A stretch of DNA of 40,130 nt. Origin: UBA1557 sp041675185 (lineage in GTDB: Bacteria > Patescibacteriota > Patescibacteriia > Magasanikbacterales > UBA922). The stretch covers positions 1-40,130 of the forward strand of contig JBAYUH010000008.1 in assembly GCA_041675185.1 (NCBI GenBank), written 5' to 3'. The translations under genes and the position numbers were made by a program. This document shows, piece after piece, positions 8,623-14,707 of the stretch (position 1 is the stretch's first letter; each line of letters begins with the position of its first letter). The notes under the pieces are model-generated. The model worked only from the letters and a program-made list of their open reading frames with translations, had not been told where the DNA came from and did not search any database.

Positions 8623-9141
8623 GTGGAAGCGAAATACGACGACGTTGAGGTGTTCATTGTGACCCCAACTCTCATGACGATCTTGATCGCATACACGGCT
8701 GCGCTTGCGCGGCCTTGGTCAGGCGGTTGGTCAAAAAGTGCGGAGGAGGCCTGTCTCGAGGCAGGCCTCCTGCCAAGTTGGGGTAAAGTGGAGTCGTCCT
8801 TCCATCTCACCCGCCAGAAGCGGCGGGTGGACTTCGGCGAGGAGGGGCGTCGTGCCCCGTCGGTCGAGAAAGTCCTCTGTGACGAGGAGGGGAACCTGTG
8901 GGTTCTCGCTCATCGTGGCCGAAGGCACGACGCTCCGGGCTTCTATGCCCGGTGCGGGAAGATCGAGGGCGCTGGTCCACTCATTCCTATTGGCTTGGTC
9001 AATGATTTCGTCAAGGCAGTCGCAGGTCCCTGCGATTGCGGATATTCAAATTGCACCCATGAGGAGGTGTGGGGGTCAGGGGAGGAGCAACAAGAGGCGA
9101 GAAATCAGCTCGTCAAGCGGTTGCTTGAGATCTCCTCCTAG
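8623..9141 (+). CDS. Island protein 2, unknown, cysteine-containing
   Basis: The preferred start is GTG at 8623, 7 nt after AGGGG (8611-8615), giving 172 residues; the frame stays open upstream to 8506, but that part overlaps the R1 repeat arm and lacks a ribosome-binding site. The N-terminus is EAKYDDVEVFIVTPTLMTILIAYTAAL, possibly one membrane-inserted helix. The middle has VLCDEEGNLWVLAHRGRRHDAPGFYARCG and the end a CDCGYSNCTHEE cluster that could bind zinc. I do not recognise the family. The coding sequence contains strong stems, for example CACCCGCC/GGCGGGTG at 8808-8829. It ends in TAG, followed directly by a hairpin. Confidence 0.6.
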   Translation: MEAKYDDVEVFIVTPTLMTILIAYTAALARPWSGGWSKSAEEACLEAGLLPSWGKVESSFHLTRQKRRVDFGEEGRRAPSVEKVLCDEEGNLWVLAHRGRRHDAPGFYARCGKIEGAGPLIPIGLVNDFVKAVAGPCDCGYSNCTHEEVWGSGEEQQEARNQLVKRLLEISS

Positions 9142-9240
9142 TGTCCATTTCGGACAAACCTCTCCTCACTTAGGGATTAGTGAGAAAGAGGATTCAAGTT
9201 AATCTCACCTTGCTCTGGTACAAGTTTCAAAACCAGTAAC
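9142..9240 (+). ncRNA. Structured spacer after island gene 2
   Basis: Starts with a post-stop hairpin TGTCC, ATTTC, GGACA (9142-9156), the same loop as after gene 1 but with a different stem. CTCACT/AGTGAG (about 9165-9184) and CTGGT/ACCAG (about 9215-9236) follow, the last just before repeat R2. Confidence 0.5.
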
Positions 9241-9383
9241 AAACACTCGGAACCGATGACGATTTAGCACTCATCGTCGGTCCCTCAGAATACTTTTTAG
9301 CTTACAGCTCACAGCTAACGGACTACAGAAATACTGTACGCTGTCAGCTGTAGTCTGTAGACCATTTAAGAGTATTGCGAGGG
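9241..9383 (+). repeat. Structured repeat R2 with long variable arm
   Basis: The core 9241-9286 differs from R1 only by GC to AA at two positions. The arm is closed by CCCTCAGAATACT pairing imperfectly with AGTATTGCGAGGG (9371-9383). Inside is an extra hairpin, GACTACAG with CTGTAGTC, and CAGCTCACAGC with GCTGTCAGCTG, absent from R1 and R3. The arm therefore differs in length and sequence while its closing stem is kept. Confidence 0.8.
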
Positions 9384-9501
9384 AAACTAAACCCAAGCGT
9401 TACGTCACACCGCAATGAAGTGTGTGACACCACTGATAACACTTTCAACAAAATATCCATGGGAGCATGGAGAATAAAAAGTTGAGAGTGCAAGGAGAAA
9501 G
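9384..9501 (+). promoter_or_regulatory. Structured 5' leader of island gene 3
   Basis: GTCACAC/GTGTGAC forms one hairpin (about 9404-9427). CACTTTCAAC (9440-9449) pairs with GTTGAGAGTG (9481-9490), closing an inner TCCATG/CATGGA hairpin. The ribosome-binding site AAGGAG (9492-9497) begins 1 nt after this stem. Confidence 0.55.
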
Positions 9502-9633
9502 ATGGAAACTGGGAAGCTCGTCGCAGAACTCGAGTTCTGTTACATGACGAGCGACGGGGATCACTGGTACTCGGTTTGGAAAAACCGTAGTACAGGTGAG
9601 ATCACCTTCGTGTACGAGTACACGGAGAGTTGA
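9502..9633 (+). CDS. Island protein 3, small unknown protein (43 residues)
   Basis: A short frame starting METGKLVAELEFCYMTSDGD and ending VYEYTES, with AAGGAG just upstream (9492-9497) and a TGA stop. It has no signal peptide or membrane segment and is rich in aromatic and acidic residues. The frame is supported by the ribosome-binding site and by its place directly behind a CTCAAC/GTTGAG-type stem, as in gene 4. The coding RNA folds strongly: CTCGTC/GACGAG with inner CAGAACT/AGTTCTG, then CGGTTT/AAACCG and GTGTA/TACAC. No family is recognised. A small chance remains that this is structured RNA with an accidental frame. Confidence 0.5.
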   Translation: METGKLVAELEFCYMTSDGDHWYSVWKNRSTGEITFVYEYTES

Positions 9634-9876
9634 TCGCCCCCGCCTTCACCGTCACCAGTCGGTCACTGGGATGCCGTACTCAGGCTTGAGTGGAAATTCA
9701 TGCGCGACTGCATGGAAAAACCACAGAGGAGAGAACCCGAGGCTCTCGAACGTTATGATGTCTCACGTATGAAGTAGACATTTATCTCTGGTAAAACTCT
9801 CAACCACAATACTGCCTGTGGAATTACAAAGCACGGGATAGCACAAAAATAATGGTTGAGGGTAAAAGGAAAAAGA
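9634..9876 (+). ncRNA. Structured spacer and leader between island genes 3 and 4
   Basis: No copy of the 46-nt repeat is present here, so genes 3 and 4 form one unit. CCAGT, CGGTC, ACTGG forms a hairpin at 9655-9669. Before gene 4, ACTCTCAACCA (9796-9806) pairs with TGGTTGAGGGT (9853-9863; one G-U), enclosing CCACA/TGTGG. The Shine-Dalgarno AAGGA (9866-9870) follows within 3 nt, the same design as before gene 3. Confidence 0.55.
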
Positions 9877-10089
9877 ATGGCCAAATGGAAGGCCACCGTC
9901 CGGTGCTCAGGCTATATGCCACCGGACGGTGGGCACCACGACTTCGTATTTGAAGCCGTGGTCGAGGCTCCCGATCGTGAAGGCGCAAATGAGCGTGCCT
10001 TCCGTCGGGGAGAGTACCACTTTCATGAGGACTACGGGCATTCAGGCCCGCCTCAGATTGAGGTGCTCACTCTTGACGAGGTCAAGTGA
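9877..10089 (+). CDS. Island protein 4, unknown (70 residues)
   Basis: The start ATG at 9877 is preceded by AAGGA with 6-nt spacing; an upstream TTG at 9856 lies inside the closing stem and is less likely. The sequence MAKWKATVRCSGYMPPDGGH continues with a HDFVFEAVVEAPDREGANERAFRRGEYH pattern. This beta-alpha layout resembles small proteins of the DpsA/YonK-like 'binds while adapting surface residues' kind only loosely, so no function is assigned. A perfect 13-bp stem lies inside the beginning of the gene (CCACCGTCCGGTG at 9893-9905 with its complement at 9920-9932), which could limit translation. It stops in TGA, which is itself within an AGTGA/TCACT hairpin. Confidence 0.6.
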   Translation: MAKWKATVRCSGYMPPDGGHHDFVFEAVVEAPDREGANERAFRRGEYHFHEDYGHSGPPQIEVLTLDEVK

Positions 10090-10240
10090 GTCTCACTGTG
10101 AACCGTACCCAGCGGAGAAACTGGGAATGTGATCATCATAACTAGAGTGGGGAGACCGTGGCGAACACGGGGCGAGACCACTGATGGGCGATCCAATGTA
10201 ACGCTTGAAACATTGGAAGCTGGTTCCGGCTCTATGGACA
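10090..10240 (+). ncRNA. Structured spacer after island gene 4
   Basis: Non-coding; AGTGA/TCACT overlaps the preceding stop codon, and CCAATGT/ACATTGG (about 10194-10216) forms a further hairpin before repeat R3. Confidence 0.45.
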
Positions 10241-10317
10241 AAACACTCGGGCCCGATGACGATTAGCACTCGATCGTCGGTCCCTCAGAATATTTTTTTA
10301 AAAGAGTATTGCGAGGG
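10241..10317 (+). repeat. Structured repeat R3 with minimal arm
   Basis: The core 10241-10286 equals R1 except that one T is lost on the 5' side of the loop and one G is gained on the 3' side, so the 9-nt loop length and the GACGAT/ATCGTC stem are both kept. The arm is the shortest: CCCTCAGAATATT pairs with GAGTATTGCGAGGG ending at 10317. This compensated indel supports selection on RNA shape. Confidence 0.8.
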
Positions 10318-10422
10318 AAATCATTCCCAGCTCAAACTCAGATGGATAGGATTATGGCATGTTGCCAGAAGTCCAAAGGTCACACGACCGTTCCAGGTGA
10401 GTGAGAGTTTAGGAGAAGTATT

Positions 10423-11115
10423 ATGGACACCCTTGGTGTCTGCATCGAGCGGGCAATTATTTCAGGGTTCTGCCAAAGGGCAGACGACGGAAGTATTAAG
10501 CTTCAGGTTAAGTCGCACAGCAGCGACCGGTACAAGGACATCTTTGAGGGACCGGCTCGTTTGATCACCAACGTGCCGCGATCTATCGTCCTCGGTGAGG
10601 TTTCCATCGAAAGTGGTGGAGACCCACGTTGGGACAGTAGCTGGGAGACCAGCTACCGCAACGTGCGGGTGAACAAAGTGGGTAGTGGATTTGTGGCCTA
10701 CGCCACAAAGCGTTCGTCCACCGGCTGCCAGTACAGCGGCGGCGACTACGTCGTACAGCTCGCTGGTGAGGAGGTACCAGTATTAGATTATGGGTCAGCC
10801 TATGCTCTGTGGGCTGAAAAAACAAAGACCGAAGCTTACAAGTACCTGTTGTCGGCGGCGGCGGACAAAAAAGTGCTCCATTCGCTGGCTTTCGCGTCGG
10901 GCGTGGCGCACAGCTATGCCCCGCACGACCAGCGTCGCAGGGCGTGGGTTGAAGTGCTCTGTGCACTCGGCGTTCATGAGGACGTGAGCCGGATTATTGG
11001 CTCCGTACGCACCGCGACCTGCAAGGCAGCACTGCGTCTCGGCTGGCAGCCGAGCGTGTCGAAGCCAGTCTTTTGGAAAGGCCTCCCCGCTGGGGTGGTC
11101 GAGATAACCCTCTAA
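10423..11115 (+). CDS. Island protein 5, unknown (230 residues)
   Basis: The ATG at 10423 follows AGGAG (10411-10415) with 7-nt spacing; AAACTC (10334-10339) can pair with GAGTTT (10405-10410) immediately before it. The protein starts MDTLGVCIERAIISGFCQRA and has no signal or membrane segment. A helical C-terminal half (YLLSAAADKKVLHSLAFASGV onward, with HDQRRRAWVEVLCALGVHED) suggests a compact alpha domain. No family is recognised. Within the gene, TAGCTGG, GAGA, CCAGCTA (10638-10655) is a perfect hairpin with a GNRA loop. The TAA stop lies inside an ACCCTC/GAGGGT hairpin starting at 11106. Confidence 0.6.
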   Translation: MDTLGVCIERAIISGFCQRADDGSIKLQVKSHSSDRYKDIFEGPARLITNVPRSIVLGEVSIESGGDPRWDSSWETSYRNVRVNKVGSGFVAYATKRSSTGCQYSGGDYVVQLAGEEVPVLDYGSAYALWAEKTKTEAYKYLLSAAADKKVLHSLAFASGVAHSYAPHDQRRRAWVEVLCALGVHEDVSRIIGSVRTATCKAALRLGWQPSVSKPVFWKGLPAGVVEITL

Positions 11116-11238
11116 CTCTACGAGGCCGAGGAGGGTGTCGTGGCACATCGGATAGTTCATGTCCATTCCATGCGTTCTAGACGCATTCTCACACACACGG
11201 ATAATTCTAGACATATCCGCACATAGTTCTTTTTTCGA
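11116..11238 (+). ncRNA. Structured spacer after island gene 5
   Basis: Non-coding, with a direct repeat-like pair of TTCTAGAC words (about 11173 and 11207) and a GTTC/GAAC hairpin (about 11226-11240) immediately before the diverged repeat R4. Confidence 0.4.
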
Positions 11239-11286
11239 ACAACACTCAAACCGGAGCCAGTCGTGATTGCACATCACACTGGCTCC
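11239..11286 (+). repeat. Diverged structured repeat R4
   Basis: AACACTCAAACCGG (from 11241) parallels the R2 beginning AACACTCGGAACCG. It is followed by the stem GAGCCAGT/ACTGGCTC with inner GTGAT/ATCAC in place of the GACGAT/ATCGTC hairpin. Like R1 and R2 it is preceded by a small hairpin. The homology is by layout and a short 5' match only. The ribozyme begins 3 nt after its stem, where R1-R3 have their variable arm. Confidence 0.5.
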
Positions 11287-11386
11287 AAAGGATCTTCCGA
11301 TGAAATCGGAACTGATGAGTCCTACCACCGATTTTGAAACACTGATAACACAGATGAATTCAAAATACAGAGGACGAAATCCGTGA
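11287..11386 (+). ncRNA. Hammerhead self-cleaving ribozyme (stem III open)
   Basis: All core parts are present in order. GGAT (11290-11293) forms the 5' side of stem III, then cleavage-site C17 at 11294. Stem I is a 7-bp hairpin, TTCCGAT and ATCGGAA with a GAA loop (11295-11311). The invariant CTGATGA is at 11312-11318. Stem II is GTCCT (11319-11323) with AGGAC (11371-11375), its long arm including ATTTTGAA/TTCAAAAT. The invariant GAA is at 11376-11378, then ATCC (11379-11382) closes stem III. Cleavage is expected between 11294 and 11295. The short stem III and the ~47-nt stem II extension are unusual. It lies on the transcribed strand, after the last gene and before the terminator. Confidence 0.78.
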
Positions 11387-11596
11387 GAGATGTTAAAATA
11401 CAAAAGTCAATTGTTAAAAGTCAACGGTGAATTGTCGCACTACATAAGCCAATATCTCCTCTCAGTATACGCTGATTTCGAAACTCTCTCTTTGAAATTA
11501 CGCACCCTGAGAGTACTGATGTTGGCTGATGCAGACCTTGAAATTTTTGATTCAGGGTAAATATTATATTTTAGTTACTACAAAAAATTTATCAAA
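11387..11596 (+). ncRNA. 3' structured domain of the island transcript
   Basis: After the ribozyme, AGCCAATATC (about 11447) pairs with GATGTTGGCT (about 11518-11534), enclosing CTCTCAG/CTGAGAG and ATTTC/GAAAT, a long interrupted hairpin. No gene is visible here. The sequence turns AT-rich near 11560, marking the end of the island. Confidence 0.5.
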
Positions 11597-11636
11597 AAAC
11601 ACCCCGCTCTTCTCGAAGAGCGGGGTGTTTATTTTT
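11597..11636. terminator. Strong bidirectional intrinsic terminator
   Basis: A perfect 15-bp stem (11597-11611 with 11616-11630, loop CTCG) is flanked by A-rich and T-rich tracts on both sides. It ends the island transcript on the plus strand and the PBP transcript on the minus strand. Confidence 0.9.
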
Positions 11637-11673
11637 CTGGCCTTTCTAGCTTTTTAAGCCTTTCCAGCCTTTT
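11637..11673. repeat. Short GGCC/AAGG spacer repeat
   Basis: Minus-strand reading AAAAGGCTGGAAAGGC, continuing to AAAGGCCAG. A related copy in opposite orientation lies at 15250-15287, so the two flank the PBP and 3D-domain genes. They are small genomic spacer repeats of unknown origin. Confidence 0.5.
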
Positions 11674-11678
11674 AAATA

Positions 11679-14510
11679 TTATTTCACTTCCACATTTATA
11701 CTCTCTACATTTTTATTATTTGCTGCATCTGTTGTTTCAGCAATAAGCTTGTATTGTCCAGCTGGCGGAGCATCTTTCCAAGACATAATTATTTGACCAT
11801 TAAACAAATTGGAAAAATCATTTATACTGTCAATCAAATTTTTTGTACCATTACCTTCATAATATAAACTTACATTTTTTATACTAGCCAATTTTATTGG
11901 TCTTAAAATAATTGTTTTTGGGAAAGAGTCTATAGTACTGTAGTCTTCCAAAAAAGTTGCCGTGGCTTTTACTTCACCAGCTTCCAAAATGAATTTTACG
12001 TCTTTTTGAAATTTGTTTCCGATATCATCTTCAACTGTTATATTTAGTATGTGTTCACCAGAGCTTTGTTCTTGCATAAAATAGTGTAAGTTGAAAGGGT
12101 GTGTATTTTCTACACCAACATAGACACCATCTAGCTTGTAACTCACTTTAGCAACACCTCTAGGAGCACTCACACGAACATCAGTATCTAGTTGTCTATT
12201 TGTAACAGTTTCTCCTTCTGCAGGATAGATCACTTCCAAGCTAGGTATGAGCTCTAGATTGTGAGCTGTATCATATTGTGTTGGTGGTTCGTCAAAACTA
12301 AAATTCCAGTCTGGATTTTTTTCTTTGTTTCTAGTTATCCAATCTTGAATACCTTTTTCCCAACCAGAAAATTGAGGATCATCTTCAGGATTTTCAGGTG
12401 GATCACCACGAGGATCATCTTTTTTTACATAAAAAAGTATAGAGTGTGGTTGGATAAAAGTTTTTTCTTCAATATATTCTGGTGGAGTAGAGCTTGTAGC
12501 CAGATTACCTGTAGCTTTGTCTATTTGCAGAGTTATTTTTCCACCATCTGAACCTCTTAGAACTGGCTTAGTAGCATCATTGATAGGTAGTGGTGCAAAT
12601 TGCTCAACAGGAGTATCTTTTAAGGCTTTTTGCATGAAACTGTTCCAAATTTTGGCTGCAACCATACTGCCACCGTAGCCTTGTGTCATTGGACTATTGT
12701 CAGTATTTCCAGCCCAAACTCCAGTAACTAGAGATGGTGTATAACCTACTGTCCAAGCATCTACATAACTATTTGTAGTACCTGTTTTTACAGCTACTGG
12801 TCTGCCCGGTAGAGTCAAGATTCCATTTGATCCGAAGACATAAGCACGAGCAGGATCATCACTAAGTATATTCGACATAGTGTCTGCAATTTTAGTATCT
12901 AGTATTTGTTCACCTTTTTGTTTTCTCCATTCTTCAATGATTTTTCCATTACTATCTTCTACTTTTAGGATACTAGTCAGATTGTGACGATAGCCTCTAT
13001 CTGCGAATATAGCAAAAGCATTGGTGTGTTCTATAAGTTTTACTTCTCCTCCACCAAGTACCAATGATAAACCAAAATTTCCATCACTTAATGTGGTATA
13101 GCCCATTTTTTGAGCTAGATCTTTGGCGTATTTGTCACCAACTAGATACATCATTTTTACAGCCGGTATATTTAGAGAGCCTTGCAAAGCTTGTCGAACA
13201 GTCAGAGGACCTCTCTCTTGTAAATCGTAATTTTTTGGTATATAAGGTTTTCCTGAAACAGCAAAGTTAGTAATAGTGTCAAACAAAACAGTGTCTGCTG
13301 TGTATCCTTTTTGGAAACCAGCAGCATAGATGATAGGTTTGAAAGATGATCCTGGTTGTCTTTTTCCAAGAGTAGCTACATTGAATTGTCCATCTATAGA
13401 ATCATCAAAAAAATTACGAGAACCAATCATAGAAAGAATTTGACCAGTCTTTGGATCAATAGCTACCAAAGAAGTATTGTTGGCGTCAGCTGATTTCAAG
13501 ATTGCATCTGCTTCATCATCCATTATTTTTTGGGCTATTTCTTGTTTGTTCCAGTCTAATGTGGTAATTACTTTTAGTCCACCAGTATCAACCATGGTTT
13601 CTCCGTATTTGGTTACCAATTGTTCTTTTACATAAAGGACAAAATGTGGAGCTTCTATATTATTGTAAGTTGGTTTTATATTTAGATCCTCTGCTTGAGC
13701 TTTATTTTTTTCATCCTCAGTAATATAACCTTCTTCAAACATTCTTTTCAAAACGAAATTTCTTCTTTGTTTCAAAGCTTCTAGATTGTTCAAATAAGTA
13801 GACGGTGCTTTTGGAAGCCCTGCCAAAGTAGCGGATTGAGCAAGATCAAGTTCACTGGTGTGTTTGCCAAAATAACTTTGAGCAGCTGATTCAACACCAT
13901 AATTGCTAGAGCCATATGGTATTTCATTAAAATAAATTTTTAAGATTTGGTCTTTGGTGTATTTTTGTTCTAGACGCAAAGTCATGATAGCTTCTTTTAT
14001 TTTGCGTAACAAAGAATGTTCATTTGTGAGGATGGCATTTTTTACTAATTGTTGAGTCAAAGTAGAAGCACCACTACCAATTTTTTGTGAAGTAAATATT
14101 CCCACAATAATAGATCTGATTATAGAAAGAGGTCTGATACCATTGTGTTGATAAAATGTTGTATCCTCTGTAGCTACAAGACCATCTATCAAATTTTTTG
14201 GTATTTGATCTAATTCTACAAGAGTTCTTTTTTCATCTCCAAAAATTTCATACAAGAGGTGTGTACCAGTTCTATCATATATTTTGGTACTCTGAGCTAC
14301 TTGACGATCAGTCAATTTGTTTGGATCTGGTAGATCTTTGCTTACCCAAGCTGTTAGAATTGTAATAAATAAAAATACAAAAATAGTCAAAAATAAGAAA
14401 CTATAAATAAATATTTTTTTTATTTTTTTCTTAAGATCACTATCTTTTTTGTTCTTATTATGACTGCCTACATAGCCATAAGAACGTTTTTTCAACTGAG
14501 ATATTGGCAT
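11679..14510 (-). CDS. Class A penicillin-binding protein (transglycosylase/transpeptidase)
   Basis: A 943-residue bifunctional enzyme that polymerises and cross-links peptidoglycan outside the membrane. Order: basic cytoplasmic N-terminus, one membrane helix (~32-53), GT51 glycosyltransferase (~70-250) with the catalytic ATEDTTFYQHNG, GSGASTLTQQLVKN and KIKEAIMTLRLEQKYTKDQIL motifs, then a transpeptidase (~340-640) with SSFK (in RQPGSSFKPI), SLN and KTGTT. An Ig-like extension covers ~760 to the end. Length and order are typical of PBP1A-type proteins; the C-terminal extension is less common. It is transcribed towards the island and stops at the shared terminator. A TATAAT-like -10 lies at 14544-14549 on the minus strand. 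Confidence 0.95.
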   Translation of the reverse strand: MPISQLKKRSYGYVGSHNKNKKDSDLKKKIKKIFIYSFLFLTIFVFLFITILTAWVSKDLPDPNKLTDRQVAQSTKIYDRTGTHLLYEIFGDEKRTLVELDQIPKNLIDGLVATEDTTFYQHNGIRPLSIIRSIIVGIFTSQKIGSGASTLTQQLVKNAILTNEHSLLRKIKEAIMTLRLEQKYTKDQILKIYFNEIPYGSSNYGVESAAQSYFGKHTSELDLAQSATLAGLPKAPSTYLNNLEALKQRRNFVLKRMFEEGYITEDEKNKAQAEDLNIKPTYNNIEAPHFVLYVKEQLVTKYGETMVDTGGLKVITTLDWNKQEIAQKIMDDEADAILKSADANNTSLVAIDPKTGQILSMIGSRNFFDDSIDGQFNVATLGKRQPGSSFKPIIYAAGFQKGYTADTVLFDTITNFAVSGKPYIPKNYDLQERGPLTVRQALQGSLNIPAVKMMYLVGDKYAKDLAQKMGYTTLSDGNFGLSLVLGGGEVKLIEHTNAFAIFADRGYRHNLTSILKVEDSNGKIIEEWRKQKGEQILDTKIADTMSNILSDDPARAYVFGSNGILTLPGRPVAVKTGTTNSYVDAWTVGYTPSLVTGVWAGNTDNSPMTQGYGGSMVAAKIWNSFMQKALKDTPVEQFAPLPINDATKPVLRGSDGGKITLQIDKATGNLATSSTPPEYIEEKTFIQPHSILFYVKKDDPRGDPPENPEDDPQFSGWEKGIQDWITRNKEKNPDWNFSFDEPPTQYDTAHNLELIPSLEVIYPAEGETVTNRQLDTDVRVSAPRGVAKVSYKLDGVYVGVENTHPFNLHYFMQEQSSGEHILNITVEDDIGNKFQKDVKFILEAGEVKATATFLEDYSTIDSFPKTIILRPIKLASIKNVSLYYEGNGTKNLIDSINDFSNLFNGQIIMSWKDAPPAGQYKLIAETTDAANNKNVESINVEVK

Positions 14511-14583
14511 AAAGTTACTAAACTTAGTAAAGTTTAATGTTAAAATTATAGATAACTATCAATTAGTTTATTGTATCAAACTA

Positions 14584-14697
14584 TTGACAAAAATGCTATA
14601 TTGTGCTACAATAGGGCATCGGTAAAATCAAGATACTATCTAAGTATCTTTTTATTTTGGCAAAACTTAGATTTTAATAAATAATAACCTTACCGAG
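14584..14697 (+). promoter_or_regulatory. Promoter and folded leader of the 3D-domain gene
   Basis: TTGACA (14584-14589), 17-bp spacer, TACAAT (14607-14612). In the ~85-nt leader CGGTAA (about 14620) pairs with TTACCG (about 14691-14696), enclosing GATACT/AGTATC and CTAAG/CTTAG stems. This could be a small regulatory RNA element; it does not match the c-di-AMP riboswitch often found before cell-wall hydrolase genes. Confidence 0.6.
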
Positions 14698-14707
14698 AAA
14701 AAAATAT

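Larger units (their letters stand above)
6131..11636 (+). other. 5.5-kb GC-rich, globally structured transcription unit (unknown element)
   Basis: The segment stands out from its AT-rich surroundings by high G+C, long non-coding stretches and hairpins every few tens of bases, both between and inside genes. One promoter (6131) and one terminator (11597-11636) bound it. It holds five genes of unknown role, three near-identical 46-nt structured repeats (8414, 9241, 10241) plus one diverged copy (11239), and a hammerhead-type ribozyme (11290-11382). Several hairpins carry GAAA or GAGA loops and G-U pairs, which point to function as RNA rather than DNA. No integrase, transposase, reverse transcriptase, RNA polymerase or capsid gene is recognisable and no target-site duplication is evident. 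Transfer from elsewhere is likely from base composition; the nature of the element is unknown. Confidence 0.75.

Noticed and set aside
10181..10216. Second hammerhead at CTGATGG
   Set aside because: The invariant A after G8 is a G, and neither a matching stem II/GAA arrangement nor a cleavage triplet fits.
8414..10286. Repeated 46-nt cores as a CRISPR array
   Set aside because: The three copies are 800-1000 bp apart and separated by genes, with no spacers of uniform length and no cas genes.
8414..10317. Integron attC sites
   Set aside because: The gene-repeat alternation is similar, but the RYYYAAC/GTTRRRY core sites are not found at the element ends and no integrase gene is present in the window.
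10795..11403. 202-codon minus-strand frame over island gene 5 and the ribozyme
   Set aside because: It runs antisense through a better-supported gene and the ribozyme, and shows no ribosome-binding site or known domain.
6184..11596. Group I or group II intron
   Set aside because: No reverse transcriptase or homing endonuclease is encoded, no domain V or P7-type core could be placed, and the region lies between genes.
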